Of a stretch of DNA of 40,359 nucleotides, positions 18,755 to 27,678 are shown in pieces. A model generated the notes under the pieces. The model was not told where the DNA came from, made no database searches, and was given only the letters and a program-made list of their open reading frames with translations. Source of the DNA: Deinococcales bacterium (lineage in GTDB: Bacteria > Deinococcota > Deinococci > Deinococcales > JAAFIG01); NCBI GenBank assembly GCA_013298185.1, contig JAAFJQ010000007.1, positions 1-40,359 on the forward strand, read 5' to 3'. Each line of letters opens with the position of its first letter. The first letter of the stretch is position 1. Position numbers and translations under genes: made by a program.

Positions 18755-21005
18755 GCCAACTCAAAGTCGGTGCAAGTGCAAATAATTCTTCTTGAATCCC
18801 ACTCGAGAAAATTTGGGCAAATTGCGCTGGTGTACAAGCCCGCTCGAGTTTTTTAGCGTAAACCCGCTCGAGCAAATCCAAGTAATGCTGCACATGGTAA
18901 TCGGTTGCCATCTCGAGGGGATGACTGCTTTCATCGGCTGCCAAAATCCCGTAACCATGTTGCCGTTTGTATAAACGAATCCGCTGTCCTTTGTGCCAAT
19001 CGCGCTCAGCCTCGAGCATGGCTTCGTAAGCTGCCTCACGCATTTTTGAGCGACTGATTTGGTACTCTTGCATGGTTTTTCGTAAGCGCACTCGGGTCGC
19101 CAGTTCTTTTGCCGCGTACCCTCGAGCCAGAATTTTTGCTCGAGTCTCGAGGTAAATTTCTTTGATGCGTTCAGGATTGTTCTCGAGGGCGGCTTTGACA
19201 ATGCTTTCAGTAAAAACTTGCATAGCAGGTTCAAAGCGACTGCTGCGAAAATTCACGCCGCGCAACAAAACACTTCCATCGCGCCGTAGCAAAGCATAGT
19301 TTTTGATGTCATGCGAAAGCATCGCGGGGTACAGGTCATCGAACTCGAGGGTAATGCCTTCTGGTAGTGAATCAGAAATCTGTTTGATCAGTTCTCGAGC
19401 CGCCGATTCGGATAGGGGAGAGGCAAAGAAAACCCCGTCGGTGTCGGCTTCTAAAAGTTGTACTTTGGCTTGGCGAAGCTGTGAAATCACATGCTCGAGA
19501 ATTTCACGCCCTGTTTGCGTGATTTTGTCAGCCGCATGACGGTCAGCGAACAATGCCATTTGCCCAGCCCCCAAATACCCATAAGCGCTATTCAAAACCA
19601 ATTTCAGCGCGGCTTGCATGGCATCATGCACTGTGCTTTGCATCGCATCATGCACTGTGCTTTGCATGGCATCATGCACTGTGCTTTGCATCGCATCGTG
19701 GTGTGTGTTCTTCTCGAGCTTCGCAAGGCGCTTATGCTCGAGCCGCCGCGAGAGCATTTGTTTGACCAAGCTCAGCAGCACGCCCAACTCGTCGCAACTG
19801 GGGCTGATTTCAAAGGCTCGCATCACGCTTGGGTACAGCGAAGCAATATCGGCTTTGACCACATTCTTGGCTAACCCCGCATGAAATAAAAACACTGCGC
19901 CGCCTTCGTGTGGCTTTTCCAAATAAGCACAATCCGAACTTGGCAAGGCTCGGCTGGCATGGTGGTAAGCCCGCACCAACATCGGCTCGAGAATCCCCGT
20001 GGCTGTCCCAGCGCTCGAGATTCGCTCAAAGCGCCTCGGAGCAAGTTTAGAGAGGGCAAAACTGGCGGGCATCAGTTTTTGGCTAAGCCTGCCCACTTCA
20101 CGCACATCCTCGAGTGCGTAAGCCCGTACCAATTCAGGCTGAGTCGCGTACAAACTGGCAATGTTCGCCCCCTCGAGATAAACCCGATCTGGAGCGGATA
20201 ACCCATAATGTTTAGCCACATCTTTAAGGCGATGACTTGGCAATTCTCGAGTCACAAAATCATGCCGCCAAACTGCATCCAGCGTATCAATGATTTCTCG
20301 TCCAGCCACGCTGAAACGCTCACCTTCGCGGCGCAACACAGCTTGGGTGCGTCCCAAAGTCAGCGGAATCTGGTGTAGCGCAGCTCGAGCTTGCAAAAAT
20401 GGCAAGTCAAACCCATTGATGTTATGGTTTTCGATCACATCAGGGTCACAACTTTGTACCACCTCGAGCAGTTGCCGAATCAGGGTTGGTTCATCCCCTT
20501 CAAGCAGGATTTCAAAACCACTCGAGTCTCGCACAGCAATTAAGAAAATCTGTCCATCTTCGGGTTTTAATGCTGTTGTCTCGAGGTCAAATTGAAGGCG
20601 GTGAAGTTCGCTAAACTCGAGGTTCTTAAAAAACGTTTTGCCTGTTGCCATCAGGTACTGTTCACTGAGTCCTACCGCGTAAAAATCTGGATTTTCTCGA
20701 GATAAATTCAGCACCCGCCGCAAATGCAACCAGTTGGCGGCTGAAACTAAGAACGGATACGACCCTGAACCCGGTAGCTCCTGAATGCTTAAACCTTTGG
20801 CTAACCAGTCGGATTGGATTTTTTTGGCGTAGACCCAAGGCGTGAAAGCATCCTGCTCGAGAATAAGTTGCCCATCCACCCGTCGCCAGACACGCACATG
20901 ACCGTTGGGCGCAGCATCTATAGACACAATCCCCGAGGTTAAATCCCACCCCTCGAGCCAATGTTGTGTGTTGTGCGAAATCTGAAGGTTCATTTCTGTT
21001 TTCAC
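18744..21005 (-). CDS. polB: family B DNA polymerase
   Basis: FDLETT (ExoI), NHNINGFDLPFL (ExoII), VKADIASLYPSVM, LVLNSAYGYLG, EADTDGVFF. Confidence 0.92.
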   Translation of the reverse strand: MKTEMNLQISHNTQHWLEGWDLTSGIVSIDAAPNGHVRVWRRVDGQLILEQDAFTPWVYAKKIQSDWLAKGLSIQELPGSGSYPFLVSAANWLHLRRVLNLSRENPDFYAVGLSEQYLMATGKTFFKNLEFSELHRLQFDLETTALKPEDGQIFLIAVRDSSGFEILLEGDEPTLIRQLLEVVQSCDPDVIENHNINGFDLPFLQARAALHQIPLTLGRTQAVLRREGERFSVAGREIIDTLDAVWRHDFVTRELPSHRLKDVAKHYGLSAPDRVYLEGANIASLYATQPELVRAYALEDVREVGRLSQKLMPASFALSKLAPRRFERISSAGTATGILEPMLVRAYHHASRALPSSDCAYLEKPHEGGAVFLFHAGLAKNVVKADIASLYPSVMRAFEISPSCDELGVLLSLVKQMLSRRLEHKRLAKLEKNTHHDAMQSTVHDAMQSTVHDAMQSTVHDAMQAALKLVLNSAYGYLGAGQMALFADRHAADKITQTGREILEHVISQLRQAKVQLLEADTDGVFFASPLSESAARELIKQISDSLPEGITLEFDDLYPAMLSHDIKNYALLRRDGSVLLRGVNFRSSRFEPAMQVFTESIVKAALENNPERIKEIYLETRAKILARGYAAKELATRVRLRKTMQEYQISRSKMREAAYEAMLEAERDWHKGQRIRLYKRQHGYGILAADESSHPLEMATDYHVQHYLDLLERVYAKKLERACTPAQFAQIFSSGIQEELFALAPTLSWLKQ
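19617..19700 (+). repeat. 24-bp coding minisatellite (HDAMQSTV) in polB
   Basis: GCATCATGCACTGTGCTTTGCATS repeated more than 3 times. Confidence 0.95.
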
Positions 21006-21041
21006 ACAATACAGGATTTTTGCCTTTGATAAACTACACCC

Positions 21042-21563
21042 ATGTCAGAAAAAATTCGCCCACAATACGAAGCCCTCGGGGTGGATGCCTACTACCAAAC
21101 CTTTGGCGCAAGTTATCGCAACCCGCACGAAAAACAGATCCATGCGTTACTCGAGCAAATCCGACCCGAACTCGACCTCAGTGCTGTGCTGGATTTGGCT
21201 TGTGGTAGCGGCGAAGTGACCTTGAAACTCCTCGAGTTTGGCGCAAAAGTCGAAGGCATAGACCCATACACGTCCCAAGCCTACTTAGAGCGCACCAAGC
21301 AAACCGCCCAAGCCATCAGCTTTGAAGACATCGCAGACGGCGCACTCGAGGGTCGGACATACAGCTTAATTGTGTGCAGTTTTGCTATGCACCTTGTTCC
21401 CATCTCGAGACTCGCGCTTCTGTGCTACGCCCTAACGCAAATCAGCTCGAGCTTACTGATTTTAACCCCACACAAACGCCCGATTCTCAAACCAGAATGG
21501 GGCTGGAGACTCGAGCAAGAACTGTTCTTCGAGCGAGTCAGAGCGAGGCTGTACCAAACCTAA
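21042..21563 (+). CDS. class I SAM-dependent methyltransferase
   Basis: AVLDLACGSGEVTLKLLEFGAKVEGIDPY. Confidence 0.85.
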   Translation: MSEKIRPQYEALGVDAYYQTFGASYRNPHEKQIHALLEQIRPELDLSAVLDLACGSGEVTLKLLEFGAKVEGIDPYTSQAYLERTKQTAQAISFEDIADGALEGRTYSLIVCSFAMHLVPISRLALLCYALTQISSSLLILTPHKRPILKPEWGWRLEQELFFERVRARLYQT

Positions 21564-21946
21564 ACCGTACCAACTCGAGCCAAGTACCCTAGTGCAGCCG
21601 CAAAGCACCAGCCGTTTGCCATGATCATGCCAGTCACGACTTTAGGCGGGTCACGCAGGACTTTCCACCAAAAACCACCTTCGATTAAGCCCCTCGAGTA
21701 AATAATCCCACCGCCGATGTAAAGCATGGTGTACTCAATTACAAAGCGCATCCCCAAGCTACCGCCACTCGAGAGAAAACCAGCTGTCAGCGCGGCAATG
21801 TAAACCACATGGACGATATTCAGGGCAAGATAAAAAACGGATGGTAAAGCCGTTTTCTTTTGAAAAAAATAAAAGGCCGCCCAAAGCCCAAGCACTGCAA
21901 AACCACCCAAAATTATCCAAGAAAGACCAAAGAATAAAGCTGCCAT
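21560..21946 (-). CDS. small integral membrane protein
   Basis: Several hydrophobic segments across 128 aa. Confidence 0.6.
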   Translation of the reverse strand: MAALFFGLSWIILGGFAVLGLWAAFYFFQKKTALPSVFYLALNIVHVVYIAALTAGFLSSGGSLGMRFVIEYTMLYIGGGIIYSRGLIEGGFWWKVLRDPPKVVTGMIMANGWCFAAALGYLARVGTV

Positions 21947-21984
21947 GTGGCTATTATGCCTAAAGGCTTAGGGGACGAATGGCA

Positions 21985-22050
21985 GGACTGTGGTTTTATG
22001 GCTCGAGTATCCCTGTGCAAGTGCTGCACGAATGGTCTGGGAAGCTATAG
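21985..22050 (+). pseudogene. remnant of a paralogous multiheme cytochrome C-terminus
   Basis: GGCTCGAGTATCCCTGTGCAAGTGCTGCACGAATGG is close to 3636-3672 of the cytochrome gene; translates GSSIPVQVLHEWSGKL* vs GSSIPVHVLHQWTSQR*. Confidence 0.65.
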
Positions 22051-22165
22051 TGCAGGCTGCAAAATGTTTGTTGGAGTCACCAAGGCGTATGTAGGGCAAA
22101 TTCAATTTCAATTTCGGGTAAGCTGGTAGCCAAATCGGGCTGAACGTCCTTTTATCGGGGTTTTT

Positions 22166-23605
22166 ATGAATTTAGAATCAACACAAATAGCGTCAACACA
22201 AACCAAGGTATTGGATTCCTCACAAACCAAGAAAGTTGGTTTTGTCAGCCTCGGTTGCCCAAAGGCATTGGTGGACTCAGAGCGCATCCTGACTCAAATC
22301 CGCGCCGAGGGCTACGCGGTATCTGCCACCTACGAAGATGCCGATGTGGTGGTGGTCAACACTTGTGGTTTTATCACCCCAGCCATTGAAGAATCCTTAA
22401 GCGCCATCGGCGAAGCCCTCGAGCAAACAGGTAAGGTGATTGTCACAGGTTGCCTTGGTGAGCGTCCAGAAACCATTCAAGCCCGTCATCCTAATGTTTT
22501 ATCAGTCACGGGTGCAGGTGACGTGGCTGGAGTCATGTCAGCCCTGCACAAAGAAATCCCACCTGACGAAAATCCGTTCACTCAGCTTTTACCAACGGGT
22601 GTGAAACTCACGCCCAAGCATTATGCCTATGTGAAAATCGCTGAGGGCTGCAACCACACTTGTAGTTTCTGCATTATTCCTAAACTGCGGGGTTTGCAAG
22701 TCTCGAGGGACGCAGCCGAAGTGCTGTACGAAGCCTACCGTCTTGTCTCGAGCGGCACCAAAGAACTCTTGATTATTTCTCAGGACTCGAGTGCTTATGG
22801 GGTGGATATTCGTCATCGTGAATCCGAGTACCAAGGGCAGCGAATTGTGGCGCATTTGGTGGATTTATGCACGCAACTTGGTGAGCTTGGCGCGTGGGTG
22901 CGGCTGCATTATGTGTACCCATATCCGCACATTGAAAACATCGTGAAACTCATGGCACAAGGTAAAATCCTGCCGTACTTGGATGTGCCACTGCAACACG
23001 CCAGTCCAAAAATCCTCAAAGCCATGCGCCGCCCGGGTGCCGGTAAGCAACTGGAAACCATCTTACGTTGGCGTGAAATCTGCCCGGAGATTGTCCTTCG
23101 CAGCACTTTCATTGTTGGTTTCCCCGGGGAAACCGAAGAGGATTTTGAACTGCTGCTCGAGTTCATCCGCCAAGCCAGACTTGACCGTGTTGGTTGCTTT
23201 ACCTACTCCGAAGTGGACGGGGCTGATGCCAATAAGCTTGGCGATCACGTTCCTGAAAACATTAAACTCGAGCGCCAAGCCAAACTGATGGCAGTCCAGC
23301 AAGCCATTTCCCTAGAAAAAAACCAAGCCAAAATCGGCAAAACCCTCGAGTGCATCATAGACGAATACAACGACGACGAAGACGACGAAATTCTTGGCAG
23401 CAAACTGATTGGTCGCAGCCAAGGCGACGCGCCCGGAATTGACGGCACAGTGATGATTGCCGCAGGTGCATTGGCGGGGCAAATTAAAATTGGTGATTTG
23501 GTAAAAGTTATTATTGAAGATGCCGATGAATACGATTTATTTGGCGAGGCGGTCAGTCTTGTAGATTGGCAACCCAATGTGATTCGTATGCCGAGCCTTG
23601 CTTAG
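22166..23605 (+). CDS. rimO: ribosomal protein S12 methylthiotransferase RimO
   Basis: [23 protein letters not shown]; radical SAM motif [19 protein letters not shown]-like C-terminus. Confidence 0.95.
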   Translation: MNLESTQIASTQTKVLDSSQTKKVGFVSLGCPKALVDSERILTQIRAEGYAVSATYEDADVVVVNTCGFITPAIEESLSAIGEALEQTGKVIVTGCLGERPETIQARHPNVLSVTGAGDVAGVMSALHKEIPPDENPFTQLLPTGVKLTPKHYAYVKIAEGCNHTCSFCIIPKLRGLQVSRDAAEVLYEAYRLVSSGTKELLIISQDSSAYGVDIRHRESEYQGQRIVAHLVDLCTQLGELGAWVRLHYVYPYPHIENIVKLMAQGKILPYLDVPLQHASPKILKAMRRPGAGKQLETILRWREICPEIVLRSTFIVGFPGETEEDFELLLEFIRQARLDRVGCFTYSEVDGADANKLGDHVPENIKLERQAKLMAVQQAISLEKNQAKIGKTLECIIDEYNDDEDDEILGSKLIGRSQGDAPGIDGTVMIAAGALAGQIKIGDLVKVIIEDADEYDLFGEAVSLVDWQPNVIRMPSLA

Positions 23606-23607
23606 AA

Positions 23608-24010
23608 CTCGAGGTACGTGCAGACCCTACGGCTCGAGGTACGCGAAACCCTACAGCTCTCGAAGTATGTGCAGACCCATAGACATCAACTTAAGGAACG
23701 AATCAAATCGAAAAAACGCAATGCCTCACGTACTCCCCCTCGCTTCGCTCGACCCCTCGAGTGAGGGGTTCTGGTGCTATGAATTTGGCTTCTCGAGATA
23801 TAACTAAAAGGAAAAGATAGCGCGAACCCCTCTCCCTGCGCGAAGCGCTGTTTTTTGGGAGAGGGTGACGAAGTCGGGTGAGGGGCTGACTGATTGCAAT
23901 TCTGCGTGGACTGAAGAGCTTTTGTTCTTAAATTGATGCTTATGGACTCGAGGTACGCGAAACCCTACGGCTCTCGAGGTACGTGCAGACCCTACGGCTC
24001 TCGAGGTACG
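23608..24010 (+). repeat. six copies of a ~26-bp repeat CTCGAGGTACGYGMARACCCTACGGCT in two clusters
   Basis: Copies start at 23608, 23633, 23659 (degenerate) and 23947, 23973, 24000 (partial). Confidence 0.85.
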
Positions 24011-24055
24011 TTTGTAGGCTTGACTCGAGACTCGGCTCATGCAAAAATCCCTGTG

Positions 24056-24168
24056 CTTCATCCAGAGCAACGCGAGCGCACTGGCGCAGTGACCGTTGCA
24101 GCAACCACTCTTAAACTCAAGGGAAGGTGCTTATGCCAGCCGCTGAATAAGCGGAACGATGAGGAAGG
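24056..24168 (+). ncRNA. SAM-I riboswitch upstream of metK
   Basis: CTTCATCCAGAG...GCAACC...AAGGTGCTTATGCCAGCC...GATGAGGAAG with P1 closing stem. Confidence 0.85.
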
Positions 24169-24193
24169 GTTTTCCCTTCCTAGAAAGGGGAAA
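24162..24193 (+). promoter_or_regulatory. candidate riboswitch expression platform (alternative hairpins)
   Basis: AGGAAGGG-TTTT-CCCTTCCT versus TTTCCC...GGGGAAA. Confidence 0.5.
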
Positions 24194-24271
24194 TTTGAAC
24201 AATCTTTTGGTTTATTGTCGCTGCGTCTTTTCTCGAGACGTGGTTATTTTTTGTTCTCGCAAGGAGGGTAT

Positions 24272-25435
24272 ATGTTGCACCGTTTAGTCAGTTCCGAATC
24301 TGTCACCGAAGGACATCCCGATAAGTTAGCTGATCGTATTTCCGATTCGATTCTCGATGCTTTCCTCAGCCAAGACCCGAAATCTCGGGTGGCTTGCGAA
24401 ACCCTTGTCACCAAGGGCTTGGTGCTGGTGGCTGGTGAAATCACCTCGAGCGCCGAGTTTGTGGATGTGCAAAGCACGGTGCGCCGAGCCATTACCGAAG
24501 TTGGTTACACTCGAGCTGAACTTGGTTTTGATGCCGAGCATGTAGCGGTGCTGAACACCATCACTGGACAAAGCCCAGAAATTGCTGGTGGCGTCAATGT
24601 CTCAACTGAATGGCGAAGCGGCGACCGTGACCCACGCAATGAACGCGGCGCAGGCGATCAGGGTTTGATGTTTGGTTATGCCACCGATGAAACCCCTGAA
24701 TTGATGCCGACTCCAATTTGGTTAGCGCACCGAATCTCGAGGAAACTGGCTGAGGTTCGTAAAAACGGCAGTTTGGCGTATTTGCGCCCCGATGGAAAAT
24801 CCCAAGTGACCTTGGTTTATGACGGCACAAAACCAATTGCCCTCGAGACAGCTGTGATCAGCACGCAACACGCCCCAGATGTTAGCCAAGAACAAATTCG
24901 TGCCGATATGATTGAGCATGTGATTCAACCAATCATTCCAGATTGGCTTGACTCGAGCCAAGTCAGTTACCTGATTAACCCATCAGGCAGCTTTGTATTT
25001 GGTGGTCCTGGCGCGGATACTGGTTTGACTGGACGCAAAATTATTGTGGATACGTATGGCGGAGCAATCCCACATGGCGGCGGGGCGTTCAGCGGCAAAG
25101 ACCCAACCAAAGTGGATCGCAGCGCTGCGTATTATGCTCGGTACATGGCAAAGAACTTGGTGGCGGCTGGACTGGCATCTCGAGTCATGGTCGAAGTGGC
25201 ATACGCGATTGGCAAAGCCCACCCTGTTTCGTTGCGGGTTGAGAGTTTCGGCACAGGTAAAATCAGTGACCAAGCCTTGAGCGCCTTGGCTCGAGAACAC
25301 TTTGACCCTCGTCCATTGGCGATCATTGAAGAATTGAGTTTAGAGAATCCAATTTATGTGCCAACCTCGAGTTATGGGCATTTTGGGCAAGCGCATTTGC
25401 CTTGGGAGCAGACGGATAGGGCGGAGAAGCTGTGA
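24272..25435 (+). CDS. metK: S-adenosylmethionine synthetase
   Basis: [45 protein letters not shown] before ATG 24272. Confidence 0.97.
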   Translation: MLHRLVSSESVTEGHPDKLADRISDSILDAFLSQDPKSRVACETLVTKGLVLVAGEITSSAEFVDVQSTVRRAITEVGYTRAELGFDAEHVAVLNTITGQSPEIAGGVNVSTEWRSGDRDPRNERGAGDQGLMFGYATDETPELMPTPIWLAHRISRKLAEVRKNGSLAYLRPDGKSQVTLVYDGTKPIALETAVISTQHAPDVSQEQIRADMIEHVIQPIIPDWLDSSQVSYLINPSGSFVFGGPGADTGLTGRKIIVDTYGGAIPHGGGAFSGKDPTKVDRSAAYYARYMAKNLVAAGLASRVMVEVAYAIGKAHPVSLRVESFGTGKISDQALSALAREHFDPRPLAIIEELSLENPIYVPTSSYGHFGQAHLPWEQTDRAEKL

Positions 25436-25509
25436 GCTGTGAGCTGTGAGCTTTGAGCTATGAGGTCAAAAGGTTAAAAGGTTAAAAGGTCAAAGTGAGG
25501 TTGGACTGC

Positions 25510-26349
25510 ATGGATTTACGCGAACGGTTAGGGCAGATTTTTACACTGACGGCTGAACTTGACCCGCCACGGGGGTCAGATGCCACGAAGTTGCTCGAGG
25601 AAGCCAAAAAAGCACAGGTTTTGGTGGATGCGGTCAATATTTCAGATAGTCCACAAGCCAATTTACGGATGAATCCTTTGGTGGCAGCGCATTTGGTGCA
25701 GAGTCAACTTGGACTTGAGGTAATTGCTCATTTTACTTGTCGTGACCGCAATGTGCTGGGTTTGCAATCCGAGCTTTTGGGGGCAGCCGCGCTGGGGGTT
25801 CGCAATGTGCTGTGTTTGCGTGGCGACCCACCCGAGAAGGGCGACCATCCGAATGCCAAAGGCGTGTTTGAAGTGGATGCGGTTGGGCTGACCCGAATTG
25901 TGCAGGGCTTAAACGCAGGCAAATCCCATGCTGGGCGTGAACTCGAGCCGAGTGATTTTATGATTGCAGTGGCAGCCAATCCCAGTGCGCCAGACTTGAA
26001 GCTCGAGCGGCAACGTTTTGCCGAGAAAATCGCCGCAGGAGCGCATGTTGCCCAGACCCAACCTGTCTTTGACCTCGAGACGGTACGGCGTTTTGAGGAA
26101 ATGGTGCAACCGAGTATTCCCGTGTTGTACGGTGTTTTACCCGTCCTCAGCCTCGAGATGGCAGAACGGGTTTCCAAATGGACAAGCATCCCACAAGCCC
26201 TGCTCAGCGCCCTCGAGACGGGTGGACGAGCTGCGGGTATCGCTTGGGCGCGAAAAGTCGTGGCTGATTTGCGCCAAGCGGGAGTGGCAGGAGCGCATAT
26301 CTACCCGCTTGGGCGCAGCAAAGTGCTGAGTGAAGTCTTATCTGACTGA
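25510..26349 (+). CDS. metF: methylenetetrahydrofolate reductase
   Basis: TAELDPPRGSDATKLLEEA...VIAHFTCRDRN...LCLRGDPPEKG...QPVFDLETVRRF. Confidence 0.85.
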   Translation: MDLRERLGQIFTLTAELDPPRGSDATKLLEEAKKAQVLVDAVNISDSPQANLRMNPLVAAHLVQSQLGLEVIAHFTCRDRNVLGLQSELLGAAALGVRNVLCLRGDPPEKGDHPNAKGVFEVDAVGLTRIVQGLNAGKSHAGRELEPSDFMIAVAANPSAPDLKLERQRFAEKIAAGAHVAQTQPVFDLETVRRFEEMVQPSIPVLYGVLPVLSLEMAERVSKWTSIPQALLSALETGGRAAGIAWARKVVADLRQAGVAGAHIYPLGRSKVLSEVLSD

Positions 26350-27423
26350 TTATTTGGCAGCTACGGCTTGCTGCAAACGGCGGGTGCGAACAGCCGCCGC
26401 TAAATTCTCGAGAACCGCCACGGTGTCATCCCAAGCAATACAAGCATCGGTGATGGACACGCCATACTCGAGCGGCTGACCAACAATCAGGTCTTGTCTA
26501 CCCGCTTTGAGGTGGCTTTCAAGCATCAAACCAACAATCCGCGTGTCACCAGCCGCAATTTGCTCGGCGATATTGGCAGCCACTGGGATTTGATTCTCGT
26601 GTTTTTTGCTCGAGTTGCCATGCGAGCAGTCAATCATCAACCGAGCCGCCAAACCAGCTTTGGCGATTTCAGCACTGGCAGCCTGGACGTTATCAGCGTC
26701 GTAATTTGGGGTTTTGCCGCCGCGCAAAATCACATGGCAATCCTCGTTACCGCCGGTAGAAACAATCGCGCTATGACCGCCTTTGGTGACACTTAAGAAA
26801 TAATGCGGCTGGCTCGAGGCTTTGATGGCATCCACCGCGATTTTGATGTTGCCATCCGTGCCGTTCTTAAAACCAACAGGGCAGCTTAGACCACTGGCTA
26901 ATTCGCGGTGAATCTGGCTTTCAGTGGTACGCGCTCCAATTGCCCCCCAAGCAATCAAATCCGCGATGTACTGCGGCGAAATTGTATCCAAGTACTCGGT
27001 GGCAGCTGGAATGCCAAGTTCGTTGATTTCGAGCAGCAATTCCCGAGCCACACGCAAACCCTTATTGATTTCAAAGCTACCATCCAGATGCGGATCGTTG
27101 ATCAAGCCCTTCCAGCCAACCGTGGTGCGTGGTTTTTCAAAATACACGCGCATCACAATCTCGAGATCAGACTGCAAACGGTTTTTGACCTCGAGCAGCT
27201 TGGCAGCGTACTCGAGCGCAGCTTTTTTGTCATGAATTGAGCAAGGTCCAACCACAACCATGACACGGTCATCCATACCATGCAGAATGCGGTGCAGGTT
27301 GGAACGCGAGTTAAACACGGTGCTGGCAGCCGATTCGCTGACAGGAAATTCACGCATGATATGCGTTGGCGGAGAAAGTTCATGGATGGCTTTGATACGA
27401 ACATCATCGGTATTGTGTGGCAT
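26350..27423 (-). CDS. aroG: 3-deoxy-7-phosphoheptulonate (DAHP) synthase, AroG/AroF type
   Basis: MVVVGPCSIHDKKAALEYAAKL...YFEKPRTTVGWKGLINDPHLDGSF...GARTTESQIHRELASGLSCPVGFKNGTDG; SD AAGGAGA before ATG 27423. Confidence 0.95.
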   Translation of the reverse strand: MPHNTDDVRIKAIHELSPPTHIMREFPVSESAASTVFNSRSNLHRILHGMDDRVMVVVGPCSIHDKKAALEYAAKLLEVKNRLQSDLEIVMRVYFEKPRTTVGWKGLINDPHLDGSFEINKGLRVARELLLEINELGIPAATEYLDTISPQYIADLIAWGAIGARTTESQIHRELASGLSCPVGFKNGTDGNIKIAVDAIKASSQPHYFLSVTKGGHSAIVSTGGNEDCHVILRGGKTPNYDADNVQAASAEIAKAGLAARLMIDCSHGNSSKKHENQIPVAANIAEQIAAGDTRIVGLMLESHLKAGRQDLIVGQPLEYGVSITDACIAWDDTVAVLENLAAAVRTRRLQQAVAAK

Positions 27424-27440
27424 AGCTCTCCTTAGATAGT

Positions 27441-27470
27441 AAAAAAACCCGCCGAGGTTTCGGCGGGTTT
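27441..27470 (-). terminator. intrinsic terminator (attenuator) just upstream of aroG
   Basis: Minus strand AAACCCGCCGA-AACC-TCGGCGGGTTT followed by further T (T7 run). Confidence 0.9.
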
Positions 27471-27488
27471 CTAGGGTGCAAAACAAAT

Positions 27489-27554
27489 TTACGTTCCCTC
27501 AGCCGCCGACTCTGGGGTAAAAAAATACGCATAAAACGGCGAACGTGAACGCAT
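27489..27554 (-). CDS. aromatic-rich leader peptide MRSRSPFYAYFFTPESAAEGT
   Basis: 21-codon ORF directly after a promoter and before the attenuator; Phe/Tyr cluster FYAYFF. Confidence 0.75.
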   Translation of the reverse strand: MRSRSPFYAYFFTPESAAEGT

Positions 27555-27560
27555 GGGTAA

Positions 27561-27590
27561 TTTATACCGCTTGGTGTACCAAAAATGCAA
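27561..27590 (-). promoter_or_regulatory. putative promoter of the aroG leader (TTGCAT-N18-TATAAA)
   Basis: -10 TATAAA lies 6 nt before the leader ATG. Confidence 0.6.
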
Positions 27591-27639
27591 GGGGGTGGGG
27601 CATGATTACATCACAGGTGAAATCGGAAATTTATATCTT

Positions 27640-27673
27640 TCCGTAGGGGCGCAGCGCGCTGCGCCCCTACGGA
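27640..27673. repeat. 34-bp perfect palindrome TCCGTAGGGGCGCAGCGCGCTGCGCCCCTACGGA
   Basis: Exact self-complementarity; shares ends with the element at 38396-38490. Confidence 0.95.
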
Positions 27674-27678
27674 TGATT

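Noticed and set aside
19617-19700. 24-bp repeats in polB as a CRISPR or iteron
   Set aside because: Directly adjacent units without spacers, in frame within polB; explained as a coding minisatellite.
23933-24271. N-terminal extension of metK
   Set aside because: Reads through repeats and the SAM-I riboswitch; the conserved start with a strong RBS is at 24272.
27424-27486. In-frame extension of aroG (MFCTLETRRNLGGFFYYLRRA) as a leader peptide because of FFYY
   Set aside because: Its Phe codons come from the terminator T-run and the codons lie after the hairpin, so they cannot drive attenuation; the separate ORF 27554-27489 fits better.
27481-27560. Possible tmRNA or other structured ncRNA upstream of aroG
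   Set aside because: No tmRNA tag or acceptor-stem features; the attenuator model explains the region.
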